A stretch of DNA of 36,444 bases. It comes from a virus. Position numbers and translations under genes: made by a program. The notes beneath the pieces are model-generated. The model made no database searches, was not told the origin of the DNA, and saw nothing but the letters and a program-made list of their open reading frames with translations. Location: positions 1 through 36,444 of IMG/VR virus record IMGVR_UViG_3300032285_002215; one strand, given 5' to 3'. Within the stretch, counting starts at the first letter, position 1. Every line of letters starts with the position of its first letter. This document shows positions 1-6,515 of this stretch, in pieces.

Positions 1-12
1 CTCTTCCGATCT
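1..12. other. Sequencing-adapter remnant at contig end
   Basis: The first 12 bases, CTCTTCCGATCT, are identical to the 3' end of the standard Illumina TruSeq adapter. They are best read as untrimmed adapter and not as phage DNA. The true biological sequence probably starts at position 13. Confidence 0.9.
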
Positions 13-75
13 GGTAGGGGGGGTCGCTGCATCATTCGCGTGTGTGTTGCTCTGCTCTTGCTGATTAGAATTCAT
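13..75 (-). CDS. N-terminal fragment of a gene, probably terS
   Basis: An ATG at 73-75 is preceded by GAGGAGG at a good distance (GAAGAGGAGGACACGCCAG then ATG), one of the strongest ribosome binding sites in the window. The frame encodes MNSNQQEQSNTHANDAATPPT and runs into the adapter. It is polar and Asn/Gln-rich, as expected for a disordered N-terminus. If position 13 is joined to position 36444, the frame continues without a stop into the small-terminase frame, which has no convincing start of its own. I therefore read this as the first 21 codons of terS, split by linearisation of a circular genome. The alternative is an unrelated truncated gene. Confidence 0.6.
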
Positions 76-178
76 CTGGCGTGTCCTCCTCTTCGTTATC
101 TGGGTCATCATCCCAACCTGGGTCAGGGATTGCATCAGGTACGCCTTCCCCATAGGGTGGCATAGGGTCAGGCGTCAC
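65..178 (-). CDS. Small acidic protein (37 aa)
   Basis: This short frame fills the gap between the HNH gene and the next start. It begins at a GTG that overlaps the HNH stop by four bases (GTGA); an internal ATG at 161-163 would give 32 aa. It stops with TAA at 65-67, overlapping the next ATG. The product is very acidic at its C-terminus (WDDDPDNEEEDTPDEF) and has no recognisable domain. Support is positional only: overlapping stop/start pairs are the rule in this operon. The GTG has a GAGG directly against it, which is too close for an ideal ribosome binding site, so translation would rely on coupling. Confidence 0.4.
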   Translation of the reverse strand: MTPDPMPPYGEGVPDAIPDPGWDDDPDNEEEDTPDEF

Positions 179-522
179 CCTCGCCATGGGCCAGCCTTAT
201 GCACGCGCGCACCTACGATGCCTTGGCATCGCTTGCATAGCACCTGCACCCCTGTCTCTAGATCCTCTGGTATCAACGCGCCTCCCTTGCTCAGGGGCAT
301 GATGTGGTCTAGCGTCAAGGGATTGCTGTCATCGCCCTGGGTGGCGCACCTGCTGCACCAGGGCTGATCCTTACGCATGCGCGCTGATAGGTTGCGCCAT
401 TCCCTGCTGTTGCGATAGGGGTTTGGCTTGGTTGCTTGCTTTTCTTTTGCGCATTCTGGGCATCGCCCTTGCTTGAGCGTTGACAGGATGAGGCCACAGG
501 ATAGGCATGCTCGCGCGCTCAT
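175..522 (-). CDS. HNH endonuclease
   Basis: This 115-aa protein has an N-terminal zinc ribbon (CLSCG and CPEC) followed by a typical phage HNH core: PWCSRC, then LTLDHIMPLSKGG with the DH of the metal-binding loop, then VLCKRCQ. HNH proteins of this type nick or cut DNA and often lie next to the terminase genes, where they assist cutting of packaged DNA in HK97-like phages. If the contig is circular, the gene would lie just upstream of terS, with only the short acidic frame between, matching that arrangement. The start overlaps the upstream stop (ATGA), and the ribosome binding site is poor, so coupling is likely. Confidence 0.85.
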   Translation of the reverse strand: MSARACLSCGLILSTLKQGRCPECAKEKQATKPNPYRNSREWRNLSARMRKDQPWCSRCATQGDDSNPLTLDHIMPLSKGGALIPEDLETGVQVLCKRCQGIVGARVHKAGPWRG

Positions 523-770
523 TTGCTTTTTCTTGTCGGCCGCTTTCGCTGAGGGCGCACTATTTTGGGGGCGGGCGCAATGGAGCCGATCACGTCATCT
601 AGCGCCACTGGTGGCGTGGCCTCTTCCTGGGCTTTGCGAATTTCTCCGCATTTCCTGCACGCCATCATGGCCACGAATGGGTAAGTTTCGCCATCCCCGA
701 TGTCATACAGCATGAAGTCATGAGCGTAGGGTGGCCGTGCGTTTCTGCACCGATGCGCATTTACTGCCAT
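519..770 (-). CDS. Small CxxC protein (83 aa)
   Basis: I chose the ATG at 768-770 because GGAAGGGGATGAC precedes it; in-frame starts further upstream would run into a hairpin (792-838). The product begins MAVNAHRCRNARPPYAHDF, carries a CRKCGE motif near residue 40 that could form half of a zinc site, and ends in a very basic tail (RPQRKRPTRKSK), as in nucleic-acid-binding proteins. The family is not recognised. The stop overlaps the HNH start by four bases. Confidence 0.65.
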   Translation of the reverse strand: MAVNAHRCRNARPPYAHDFMLYDIGDGETYPFVAMMACRKCGEIRKAQEEATPPVALDDVIGSIAPAPKIVRPQRKRPTRKSK

Positions 771-791
771 GTCATCCCCTTCCAAATAGTA

Positions 792-838
792 GCGTGCAAG
801 GGGGAGCGGGGAAGGCTCCGCTACACGCCCTTGCACGC
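792..838 (-). other. Intergenic hairpin in the early operon
   Basis: A perfect 11-bp stem pairs GCGTGCAAGGG (792-802) with CCCTTGCACGC (828-838), and a nested 5-bp stem (803-807 with 815-819) lies in the loop. It starts 15 nt after the stop of the upstream gene at 854. On the transcribed strand no U-run follows (TACTATTTGG), so it is not a classical intrinsic terminator. An mRNA-stabilising or processing structure is more likely. Confidence 0.7.
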
Positions 839-853
839 GCAGACATTAGCAGA

Positions 854-1204
854 TTACGCTGATTCGGCCTCTCTGCGCCAGTGAAGTTCCCCTTTTGCGC
901 ACGCGTCGCATTCGCATTGCCACGCCCACAGACCCAAGGCGTTTGCAATTTCATACGCGGTCGGATTTTTGTTTGGGTCTCCAGTCACCACATATTCCCC
1001 AGGAATTGCACACGATTCTTTTTCCTGGCCCATGTTGATCATCCGAATTGCATCAATGGCCAACGGGATTAATGCCGCTGGGACGGGAGGGAAATGATTC
1101 CAGACAAAGTGTTTGTCTAGTTGCTGCTCCAATGGATCATCGCTCTTGGCCAACTTGGGGGCCTTGTCCCCTTGGCCAAACAGGATGATGTCGCGCCGCA
1201 TCAT
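854..1204 (-). CDS. Hypothetical early protein with CxCxxC (116 aa)
   Basis: The ATG at 1202-1204 overlaps the upstream stop and is preceded by AAGGCC. Another ATG at 1225 would add seven residues but has a poor ribosome binding site. The product starts MMRRDIILFGQGDKAPKL and ends with WQCECDACAKGELHW, a cysteine cluster compatible with a small metal site. No known family is recognised. It lies in a run of small early genes, several with CxxC motifs. Confidence 0.65.
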   Translation of the reverse strand: MMRRDIILFGQGDKAPKLAKSDDPLEQQLDKHFVWNHFPPVPAALIPLAIDAIRMINMGQEKESCAIPGEYVVTGDPNKNPTAYEIANALGLWAWQCECDACAKGELHWRREAESA

Positions 1205-1401
1205 GCGCAGGCCTTGTGTCGCCATACGAAACGACGGCCACCCTTGGCCCCGTTGAATTGAATTGTTAGCACTCTTACCCCTGGGAATGCCAACTTCTTT
1301 GGGTCGGTGTAATCAATGTCTTTACCGCACCCGTTGCACGTTGTCACTCGCCAGACTGGCGGCTTGATTACCCCGTCGCGCTTGGCTTTTACCCCTGCCA
1401 C
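1201..1401 (-). CDS. Small zinc-finger-like protein (66 aa)
   Basis: A GTG start at 1399-1401 is preceded by AGAGGATGCCGAATC and lies 13 nt inside the upstream gene. The product has TTCNGCGKDI and a C-terminal WRHKACA, so two or three cysteines and a histidine could bind one metal ion. The rest is basic with beta-strand character (VRVLTIQFNG). Function unknown; a nucleic-acid-binding or accessory role is a guess from size and charge. Confidence 0.65.
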   Translation of the reverse strand: MAGVKAKRDGVIKPPVWRVTTCNGCGKDIDYTDPKKLAFPGVRVLTIQFNGAKGGRRFVWRHKACA

Positions 1402-1796
1402 GATTCGGCATCCTCTGCATAGGCCGCGTTAATTTCATCTGCCGTGTGAGGCGTCAGGAACAGTGGCGCGTTGCTGGCCGATGGGTAACGCATGTAGTTG
1501 TACTGGTAGAACTCCAGCGCTTCGTCGTATCCCCGACAGTCGTCGTGGCACACCGATTGATCCTGCTTGTGGACATCCTGGTGCATCCCTTCGGCCAATT
1601 TATTGAGGTCATAGACCACAACCGTTTGCTGATAACCACCGTCTCGTGTTTTTACAAACGTTTCCGTCAGACCCAGGACGGCCTTATCGCCGCCGTTGAT
1701 CATGAGCGGATGTTCACACGTCTTGCTTTCCTGTTCCTTCTGCAAGCCCTGGTCAACCGCCTCATCCATGTTGAGAATTTCCATGACGTAACTCAT
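1389..1796 (-). CDS. Hypothetical early protein (135 aa)
   Basis: The ATG overlaps the stop of the upstream secreted protein (ATGA) and is preceded by AGGAGGGCGTGGAAG. The protein is acidic and soluble, with an early cysteine (KTCEHPL) and a CHDDC motif in its second half. The C-terminus is rich in Asp and Glu (DEINAAYAEDAESWQG). No family is recognised. Confidence 0.65.
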   Translation of the reverse strand: MSYVMEILNMDEAVDQGLQKEQESKTCEHPLMINGGDKAVLGLTETFVKTRDGGYQQTVVVYDLNKLAEGMHQDVHKQDQSVCHDDCRGYDEALEFYQYNYMRYPSASNAPLFLTPHTADEINAAYAEDAESWQG

Positions 1797-2188
1797 CTTC
1801 CACGCCCTCCTATTGGCTCTATATACCGCTCAATGCGGACCCTCACAATACCAGCCCGCAGGCTTCGCAATTGGCGAAACACCGCTGGGCTTAAGTCAAT
1901 AATGCCGCCGCCAACACAGGCGCAAGCATCGCGAACCAGGCAACGAACCGTTTTATCTGTGGCCACACTGGTAACGGTCACCCAGAACGGTCGGTCGTAA
2001 AACCCAAACCCCTTCATGGCGCAATAGTTCACCAACTCGCCATGTCGGTATGGCGCACATGTGCGCGGCACTCCGTCGTAGCAGGCATCGCGAGTAGGGT
2101 AGCCGTACCAGGTTGCTTTACCCACCATCGGATGCGGCAGAATGATGTTGTGCATGATCAGTCCCAGGGACAACATCAGCGCCATCAC
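1793..2188 (-). CDS. RlpA-like double-psi beta-barrel protein with N-terminal membrane segment
   Basis: The first about 17 residues (MMALMLSLGLIMHNIIL) form a hydrophobic export or anchor segment. Then follows a compact domain with GKATWYG, several cysteines (CYDG, TCAPY, NYCAM) and the hallmark RDACACVGGGIIDLSP followed by VFRQLRSLRAGIVRVRIE. This order (WYG near the start, RDxC with IDLSP, and a final xGxxRVRIE strand) is that of the RlpA/expansin-like barrel, which binds or cleaves peptidoglycan glycan strands. The GTG at 2186-2188 fits the GAGG ribosome binding site best; an ATG follows directly. An envelope-acting protein among replication genes is unusual. It could modify the cell wall early or exclude other phages; both are inferences. 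Confidence 0.75.
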   Translation of the reverse strand: MMALMLSLGLIMHNIILPHPMVGKATWYGYPTRDACYDGVPRTCAPYRHGELVNYCAMKGFGFYDRPFWVTVTSVATDKTVRCLVRDACACVGGGIIDLSPAVFRQLRSLRAGIVRVRIERYIEPIGGRGR

Positions 2189-2520
2189 TTTAGAAGCCTC
2201 ACAAAATCCTCAAGGGTCAGCAACACCAAGTGTGTGCGTTTACTGCCAACTCCAGGTCGGTTGCCAACGATTACCACGGGGGTTTCGTCGGCCTTGGCCG
2301 CCATCATCACTTTGCTTAGATACCGATTCAAGACTTCAGGAAACGCACCGCCAACTTTCACCTGGGCAATCACCCCAAAGTCAGCGGTCACGTCTACTGG
2401 TCCGCCGTACTGGCCAATTCTTTTCCCTCCAGGGAGGATGCCAGCCACGTCGCGCTCGTACTGCTTGCCAGCGTTATTTGCTCGCCTCCCGCGCGTTGAA
2501 CGGTCCACTGGTTCAGCCAT
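2185..2520 (-). CDS. Holliday-junction-resolvase-like nuclease
   Basis: This 111-aa protein has the PD-(D/E)xK layout of small resolvase-like nucleases: an N-terminal basic helix with Glu (GKQYERDVAGIL), a glycine-rich loop with Asp (YGGPVDVTADFG) and the strand IAQVKVG, whose Lys is the expected catalytic residue of the (Q/E)xK motif. The rest alternates strand and helix. Such enzymes cut branched DNA during replication or before packaging. The ATG is preceded by AAAGGGGACGCCGC, and the gene overlaps its upstream neighbour by eight bases. VRR-NUC-like proteins are an alternative assignment. Confidence 0.65.
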   Translation of the reverse strand: MAEPVDRSTRGRRANNAGKQYERDVAGILPGGKRIGQYGGPVDVTADFGVIAQVKVGGAFPEVLNRYLSKVMMAAKADETPVVIVGNRPGVGSKRTHLVLLTLEDFVRLLK

Positions 2521-3070
2521 GCGGCGTCCCCTTTCTCGCCAAGTCGCGAACGATTCCGCCCACGCTCATTGGCGCTACTCCGTTCATCCTACTCTTTAAA
2601 TTATTAATAACTCTTTTGTCACTGTCATTGTCACTGTCATTGTCCCGCGTCACAAATGCGTTCGGTGTGACGCGCGTGTGCGTCACATGAGCGTCACTGG
2701 CCTTGCTCTTTTCGCGCCAACGCCTGGTCCGCTCGGCGTTTGTGTTGATCTGGAAGTCGGCCCAATCATGTACCACCACCAAGCCAGCAGGGGCGTCGTG
2801 AAAGCCCTCCAGGCAGCGAATGCACAACTCTGGGGCCACCTCCAACAGTCCAGCGTTAACCAGGGCGGCAAAACCCTTACGGTCGCCGCCAGCGCCAGCC
2901 GTCAGTTGCTCCCAGTGGCGTTGCGAACCAAACGCGCCGCCTGGCTTTTGGAGTTTGGCCTCAGACAGCGTGACGATCCACAGCCAACGCAATGCGTTAT
3001 TGGCCAGACCAGCCACCTTGGCCGAACGCCATGCCAAGGCGTCCAGCCGTAACCACGCCCCGCCGCTCAC
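2513..3070 (-). CDS. Phage replication initiator-like protein
   Basis: This 185-aa protein starts MSGGAWLRLDALAWRSAKV. Its N-terminal helical domain resembles the winged-helix domain of phage replisome organisers, followed by the typical VVVHDWADFQINTNAERTRRWREK linker region (residues about 98-121). A low-complexity segment, DNDSDNDSDK, is encoded by a perfect 12-nt tandem repeat at about 2619-2645. The C-terminus is short and basic. Proteins of this shape usually recognise the origin and recruit the host helicase. No helicase, primase or polymerase is encoded nearby, so host replication enzymes would be needed. The ATG overlaps the upstream stop by four bases. Confidence 0.55.
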   Translation of the reverse strand: MSGGAWLRLDALAWRSAKVAGLANNALRWLWIVTLSEAKLQKPGGAFGSQRHWEQLTAGAGGDRKGFAALVNAGLLEVAPELCIRCLEGFHDAPAGLVVVHDWADFQINTNAERTRRWREKSKASDAHVTHTRVTPNAFVTRDNDSDNDSDKRVINNLKSRMNGVAPMSVGGIVRDLARKGTPHG

Positions 3071-3270
3071 AGTTCCACCGTAAAGCCATCGGCCATGAGG
3101 CCATCCAACACCTGGCGGACGTAGCGCGACTCAATCCCCAAGCCTTTCCCCAAGTACACCGCGTCGGTCCCAATGTTTTTGTTCAGCCAGGACTGCGCAT
3201 CGTTAGTGTTTGGAACCAACAAATACACTGAACCGCCATCAACTAAGTTGAAATCTTTCTGGTCAGTCAT
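3067..3270 (-). CDS. Small early protein (67 aa)
   Basis: The ATG is preceded by a very strong AAGGAGGTGGCCGA and overlaps the upstream stop (ATGA). The protein begins MTDQKDFNLVDGGSVYLLV and ends with a segment that resembles a short winged-helix (ESRYVRQVLDGLMADGFTVEL). A DNA-binding role beside the replication initiator is possible but unproven. Confidence 0.6.
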   Translation of the reverse strand: MTDQKDFNLVDGGSVYLLVPNTNDAQSWLNKNIGTDAVYLGKGLGIESRYVRQVLDGLMADGFTVEL

Positions 3271-3524
3271 TCGGCCACCTCCTTGTCGGACTTGAACGTT
3301 TGCAACTGCGTCAGTCCAGCCGCCTCCATTTGAGTCAACTGCACCTGTAAATGCGGGTTATCCCAACCACCAATCGTCTCGGCCCCCACGCCAACCTGGT
3401 AGGGACTAAACGCCCGAAGCGGGCAATCGGTAATCATGCAAAACCCTTCGTCGGGCTTCTCGCCCACGCACCACGCGCAAAACGTGGCAATGGCTGCGAC
3501 TGCTGTTTTCGGCTTTAGCGCCAT
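3267..3524 (-). CDS. Small cysteine-rich protein (85 aa)
   Basis: I place the start at the ATG 3522-3524 because AAAGGAGTTGCCGT precedes it; a longer frame to 3626 would overlap the upstream gene in full. The product (MALKPKTAVAAIATFCAWC) has CAWC and then CMITDCPL, a four-cysteine set that could bind zinc or an iron-sulfur cluster. The rest is hydrophilic. The family is not recognised. Confidence 0.65.
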   Translation of the reverse strand: MALKPKTAVAAIATFCAWCVGEKPDEGFCMITDCPLRAFSPYQVGVGAETIGGWDNPHLQVQLTQMEAAGLTQLQTFKSDKEVAE

Positions 3525-3865
3525 ACGGCAACTCCTTTCCTCTTGCATGTTAGGCAGGATGCAACTGCATACATTTCCGATACGCTCAAATGCGCTGGCA
3601 CAACAGGCTCGCTGCATGTCGCGCAAAACCAGGCCTTTACCCGATCTGCATGCTCCATGAAATATTGCGAAACATGCTTGCCGTCACCAACCGTCACCAT
3701 CTTTTCGCGGATGTCGTACCCACGCTGGCGCAACTCGTAAACCCGTGCCGCCAATCGGCCAATGCCAAAGTCTTTTAGCGCCTCAAGGGAAGTAATTTTT
3801 CTACCACCCTGAAAGGCCGACAACAACATTTGCGCCTGGCTCTTATCGTTTGTTTTGTAGGCCAT
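3515..3865 (-). CDS. Helix-turn-helix protein with zinc ribbon
   Basis: The N-terminal 70 residues resemble the winged-helix domain common in phage small proteins: ITSLEALKDFGIGRLAARV, then ELRQRGYDIREKMVTVGDG, ending in a beta hairpin. The C-terminus has CATC and CLTC, a plausible zinc ribbon. The ATG overlaps the upstream stop (TAATG), and AGGAAGGAG precedes it. It may be an early DNA-binding regulator; its target is unknown. Confidence 0.65.
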   Translation of the reverse strand: MAYKTNDKSQAQMLLSAFQGGRKITSLEALKDFGIGRLAARVYELRQRGYDIREKMVTVGDGKHVSQYFMEHADRVKAWFCATCSEPVVPAHLSVSEMYAVASCLTCKRKGVAVWR

Positions 3866-3981
3866 TACTTGACTCCTTCCTGATCGCCATTCGGATCACA
3901 GTCTTCGCACCATTCGGCCCCAAACGGGCCTGGAAACTCAACCCCACAGGATGAGCACCAGGCCCGCAACGGGGCAATCAA
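3865..3981 (-). CDS. Mini zinc-ribbon protein (38 aa)
   Basis: This short frame fills the space between two genes. It starts with TTG at 3979-3981, overlapping the upstream stop by four bases (TTGA), and ends with a TAA that overlaps the next ATG. It encodes WCSSCGVEFPG then WCEDC, two CxxC knuckles about 13 residues apart, the classic spacing of a rubredoxin-like zinc ribbon. The start is uncertain: an earlier in-frame TTG would give about 48 aa. The perfect fit between neighbours and the paired CxxC motifs support it as real. Confidence 0.6.
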   Translation of the reverse strand: MIAPLRAWCSSCGVEFPGPFGAEWCEDCDPNGDQEGVK

Positions 3982-4307
3982 TTGCCCATCAACGTTTCCA
4001 TGCTCCAAGTTCCACGTTCTGGGATGGAAACAAATCCCCGACGCTGCTCTTCCTCTAGTTCTGATCGCCCTTCCAGAAACGCGCGGATTGCTTGGGCCAA
4101 CTCTTTCTTTGACGTGTACCCAAGATGCGGGAACACATCGCGGACGCCGCCCGATTCATTCACGATCTGTACCAACTTCTGGCCGCCGTATGCGCCCATC
4201 AGGTAGTAGTAACCAAGTTCTGGATACATTCGTCGTGGCTTGTCCACTTCTCTGCGATTCATTACATCAACCAACTGTTCCAATTCTTTTTTCGTTACTC
4301 GGTTCAT
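3978..4307 (-). CDS. Hypothetical early protein (109 aa)
   Basis: The ATG at 4305-4307 overlaps the upstream stop and follows GGAGGCTTCCCG. The protein is charged and helical (MNRVTKKELEQLVDVMNRRE), then has YPELGYYYLMGAYGGQKLV and a coiled-coil-like FLEGRSELEEEQRRGF. The family is not recognised. Confidence 0.65.
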   Translation of the reverse strand: MNRVTKKELEQLVDVMNRREVDKPRRMYPELGYYYLMGAYGGQKLVQIVNESGGVRDVFPHLGYTSKKELAQAIRAFLEGRSELEEEQRRGFVSIPERGTWSMETLMGN

Positions 4308-4669
4308 CGGGAAGCCTCCAATCCTGCCTTCTTGACGCATGCCTGGAACTTTGCCCAGGACAGCGCATGTGCCAAATCCTTTGGAGCATCGCCCTCAGCG
4401 CCACCGCCCAGGGGCGCTGCGTAACCGCCATAGCAATCAGCAATGCTCTGGCCCAACTCCTCAAGGGTTGCGTGGATTCCGTCAGCGTATGCAGCGCAAC
4501 GCCAAGCGTCTTTTGCAATGTCCTTGCAGGTTGAGGCGTGAACCGTGAACAAGGCCGCGTTGCTTGTGTTGCTCAGGTAGGTATACCCAACTGGCTTTGT
4601 CTTCGCGGTCTTGATCAAATCTTCAGCGTGCTTGCTGGCACGGGCCTGATTTACCAACGCGTCGTTCAT
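4304..4669 (-). CDS. Hypothetical early protein (121 aa)
   Basis: The ATG follows the leader GGAAGGAAGGAAGGCACAC, which is identical to that of the gene at 7462 (see the repeat at 4667-4689). The protein is helical with scattered cysteines (STCKDIAKDAWRCAAYADG, IADCYGG, FQACVKK). No family is recognised. It is the first gene after a hairpin-containing gap, so it may be expressed separately from the genes upstream. Confidence 0.65.
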   Translation of the reverse strand: MNDALVNQARASKHAEDLIKTAKTKPVGYTYLSNTSNAALFTVHASTCKDIAKDAWRCAAYADGIHATLEELGQSIADCYGGYAAPLGGGAEGDAPKDLAHALSWAKFQACVKKAGLEASR

Positions 4670-4689
4670 GTGTGCCTTCCTTCCTTCCT
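4667..4689 (-). repeat. Leader repeat copy 1 (start codon plus SD)
   Basis: The 23 bases from the ATG through GGAAGGAAGGAAGG are identical to 7460-7482. Each copy sits between a hairpin and an unrelated gene, with three overlapping AAGG units as the ribosome binding site. The identity of a non-coding leader before two unrelated proteins suggests duplication or selection for a shared translational signal. Confidence 0.8.
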
Positions 4690-4691
4690 AA

Positions 4692-4733
4692 CAGCCCAGG
4701 CGGGCTACGCCAATTCTCTACCCGCCTGGGCTG
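4692..4733 (-). other. Intergenic hairpin in the early operon
   Basis: A perfect 13-bp GC-rich stem (CAGCCCAGGCGGG with CCCGCCTGGGCTG) closes a 16-nt loop, 28 nt after the stop at 4762 and just before the AAGGAAGGAAGG leader. No U-run follows on the transcript. It could attenuate transcription, block ribosome or nuclease passage, or mark a processing site. Confidence 0.75.
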
Positions 4734-4761
4734 CCTGTCAATACCCTATTTTGAGCGTGAA

Positions 4762-5391
4762 TCAGCCCTTTTTGGCCGTCACCCAGGCCATGCTCGGCCG
4801 CGCCTTGCAGTAGCCGTCGCTTGCCTTTGGCGCAGGGCATGCCCAGAAATCGTATTCGCGCCCATCTGCCGTTCGTCCGTTGCGATGCACCCATGCCAAC
4901 TTGTGGCGCGGGCATGCGGCGTCTTCGTCTGGCGTAATGAACCGAATGGCCTTCAGCGCCGCGTCGTACACCTCTTCCTGGCCTTCGGGGGCCGTGCGCA
5001 CTGGCTCGTCAAAGATCGCTTTCGCGGCCTCTGACAACCTGTCGTCGGTAGAAACCTGGCGCTGTTGCGCGGCGATTACTTCCTCCCGACTGGCCACACC
5101 CTTTTTGACTTCAAAACCTAGGGCGGCAATCGCTCGGCCCCAGGCGGATGTTTCGCACACCATGACTTCCGAACCGCGCGTGTACGGAGTTGCCCCAGGG
5201 ATCAACTCCGATGCGTGTCCGACTCCTGGCTTGGTGTCCTCCTGGTTGCGATACGCATACGCCTTGAACACCACAAACTTATCGCTCAGGTGAATCATTT
5301 CCGACTGCAAGGAGCCGTCAGGAAACTGTTCCTTGAACGCCGTGATGCGGGCCGCTACGTCAATGTAATCCGATAGATCAGGCTTCCCCAT
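4762..5391 (-). CDS. Putative DNA-annealing recombination protein
   Basis: This 209-aa protein has an N-terminal alpha/beta domain with motifs I associate with phage single-strand-annealing-like proteins: YIDVAARITAFKEQFPDG, VFKAYAYRNQED, TPYTRGSEVMVCETSAWGRA and GVASREEV. The C-terminal part holds a zinc-ribbon-like module (AACPRHK, DFWACPAPK, GYCKARP). It follows a RecB/Cas4-like nuclease gene, with a 14-nt overlap, so the two could act as an exonuclease-annealase pair in recombination-dependent replication. The function is inferred from remembered family features and context, not from a demonstrated match. The ribosome binding site is GGAAGGAAG. Confidence 0.5.
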   Translation of the reverse strand: MGKPDLSDYIDVAARITAFKEQFPDGSLQSEMIHLSDKFVVFKAYAYRNQEDTKPGVGHASELIPGATPYTRGSEVMVCETSAWGRAIAALGFEVKKGVASREEVIAAQQRQVSTDDRLSEAAKAIFDEPVRTAPEGQEEVYDAALKAIRFITPDEDAACPRHKLAWVHRNGRTADGREYDFWACPAPKASDGYCKARPSMAWVTAKKG

Positions 5392-6268
5392 TTGTTTCTT
5401 CCTTCCTGGACATCAGTCCAACTTCACAGCCGCCGAACCCATAATCAGGTAGCGGAACGGCATACTGGCATGACTTGCACTGTTGCGTGTTGAACGTTGC
5501 GTGTTCTGGTTTTCCTTTTACCGACTTTGCAACTACCTGCGCCGACAACACGCCCAACGCTACGTCTTCTGGCGTTGCATCTCGCATCACCAAATTCCAA
5601 CCCACCTTTGGCCGTGAGTACGACATCAGGGCCAACCGTGGTAAGGGCGCATTCGGAAATTGTTTGGCGTACAGCGCCGCGTAGAACCGCATTTCTGAAC
5701 CGTTTAAGTCCAGCATGGATTTATGGCGCTGACCAGTCTTGATGTCCAGAATCACCGCGTGATCTGAAAATGGCGCAAAGATTGCATCGGGTGTTCCGAT
5801 CACAAGCCCAGCGCCTGGCAACTTGACTGACAAACTTTCGCCGTTAATCCCTTGCGTAACCAGGCCCAGTCCCATCGGCAACACTTGGGCGGCTTTTGTC
5901 ACCAGCCATTCGGCAAACAGCGCCGTGGCCAACTCCACTTCCTCCTCAAATGCTGCCCAATCTACGGTGTCGGTAAATTCTTTTCCCTTTACCGACTCCA
6001 CACCGTTGCGCGCGGCAATGGAAATTTCCTCCATGCGCAACCGCTGATCCGTGTCGTACCAAACCATGAGGGACTGCGTAGCATCGTCTACGGCGGAGCC
6101 AAAATGCACGCGTTCTGGCATGGCCGCATGCACTCTGCGGCCTTCCTTGTCGCGCACTTGCTCCAGGTACACGGCCTTACGGCCGCACCAATCTGCGGCA
6201 GTAATGGTTGACTTGCTTAACCCCTTGCGGCCTGGATCAATCGCCTTACTGGGCTTGCTTAGACTCAT
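5378..6268 (-). CDS. RecB/Cas4-like PD-(D/E)xK nuclease with Fe-S cysteines
   Basis: The ATG at 6266-6268 is preceded by AAGGAGGCGGACC, giving 296 aa. The nuclease core shows VIGTPDAIF (Asp161) and VILDIKTGQ (Asp175-x-Lys177). One cysteine near the N-terminus (Cys28, DWCGRKAVYLEQ) and three at the C-terminus (Cys264 and Cys267 in CKSC, Cys281) match the split four-cysteine cluster of Cas4/AddB-type nucleases, which bind a 4Fe-4S cluster. The enzyme probably resects DNA ends. Nothing nearby suggests CRISPR adaptation, so a phage recombination role with the next gene is preferred. Confidence 0.8.
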   Translation of the reverse strand: MSLSKPSKAIDPGRKGLSKSTITAADWCGRKAVYLEQVRDKEGRRVHAAMPERVHFGSAVDDATQSLMVWYDTDQRLRMEEISIAARNGVESVKGKEFTDTVDWAAFEEEVELATALFAEWLVTKAAQVLPMGLGLVTQGINGESLSVKLPGAGLVIGTPDAIFAPFSDHAVILDIKTGQRHKSMLDLNGSEMRFYAALYAKQFPNAPLPRLALMSYSRPKVGWNLVMRDATPEDVALGVLSAQVVAKSVKGKPEHATFNTQQCKSCQYAVPLPDYGFGGCEVGLMSRKEETNGEA

Positions 6269-6515
6269 GGTCCGCCTCCTTCTCAATGAACAGCAGAACA
6301 TTTTCAACGTCAGACTCGGTAGCCAATACGTTCATTTCTGCTGACGATTGCGCGTTGTAAAACGATGAGCCAAGAGAAAACATCAGAGGCTGGCCTGGGC
6401 CATCCCACCGTGCAAACACTGGGCCTTCGCCGTCATCCGCCAACCAATACACCTGGTTGCCCAGGGTCGTGATCCGTCGGAATTTGCCTAACTTTGTTGC
6501 CTTCCTTTTTGGCAT
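6246..6515 (-). CDS. Hypothetical early protein (89 aa)
   Basis: The ATG follows GGGAGGCTGTA and overlaps the upstream stop (TAATG). The product is basic at the N-terminus (MPKRKATKLGKFRRI), then shows a small beta-rich stretch (VYWLADDGEGPVFARWDG) and an acidic tail. No domain is recognised. It overlaps the nuclease gene start by 23 nt. Confidence 0.65.
   Translation of the reverse strand: MPKRKATKLGKFRRITTLGNQVYWLADDGEGPVFARWDGPGQPLMFSLGSSFYNAQSSAEMNVLATESDVENVLLFIEKEADHESKQAQ

Noticed and set aside
1446-2599. Long open frames on the plus strand (about 180 aa each)
   Set aside because: They lie opposite well-supported minus-strand genes with ribosome binding sites and recognisable motifs, lack such signals themselves, and encode Arg/Pro/Ser-rich low-complexity protein typical of antisense frames.
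5378-6268. Cas4 gene of a phage-borne CRISPR system
   Set aside because: No Cas1, Cas2 or repeat array is present. The nuclease sits beside a putative annealing protein, so a recombination role is preferred.
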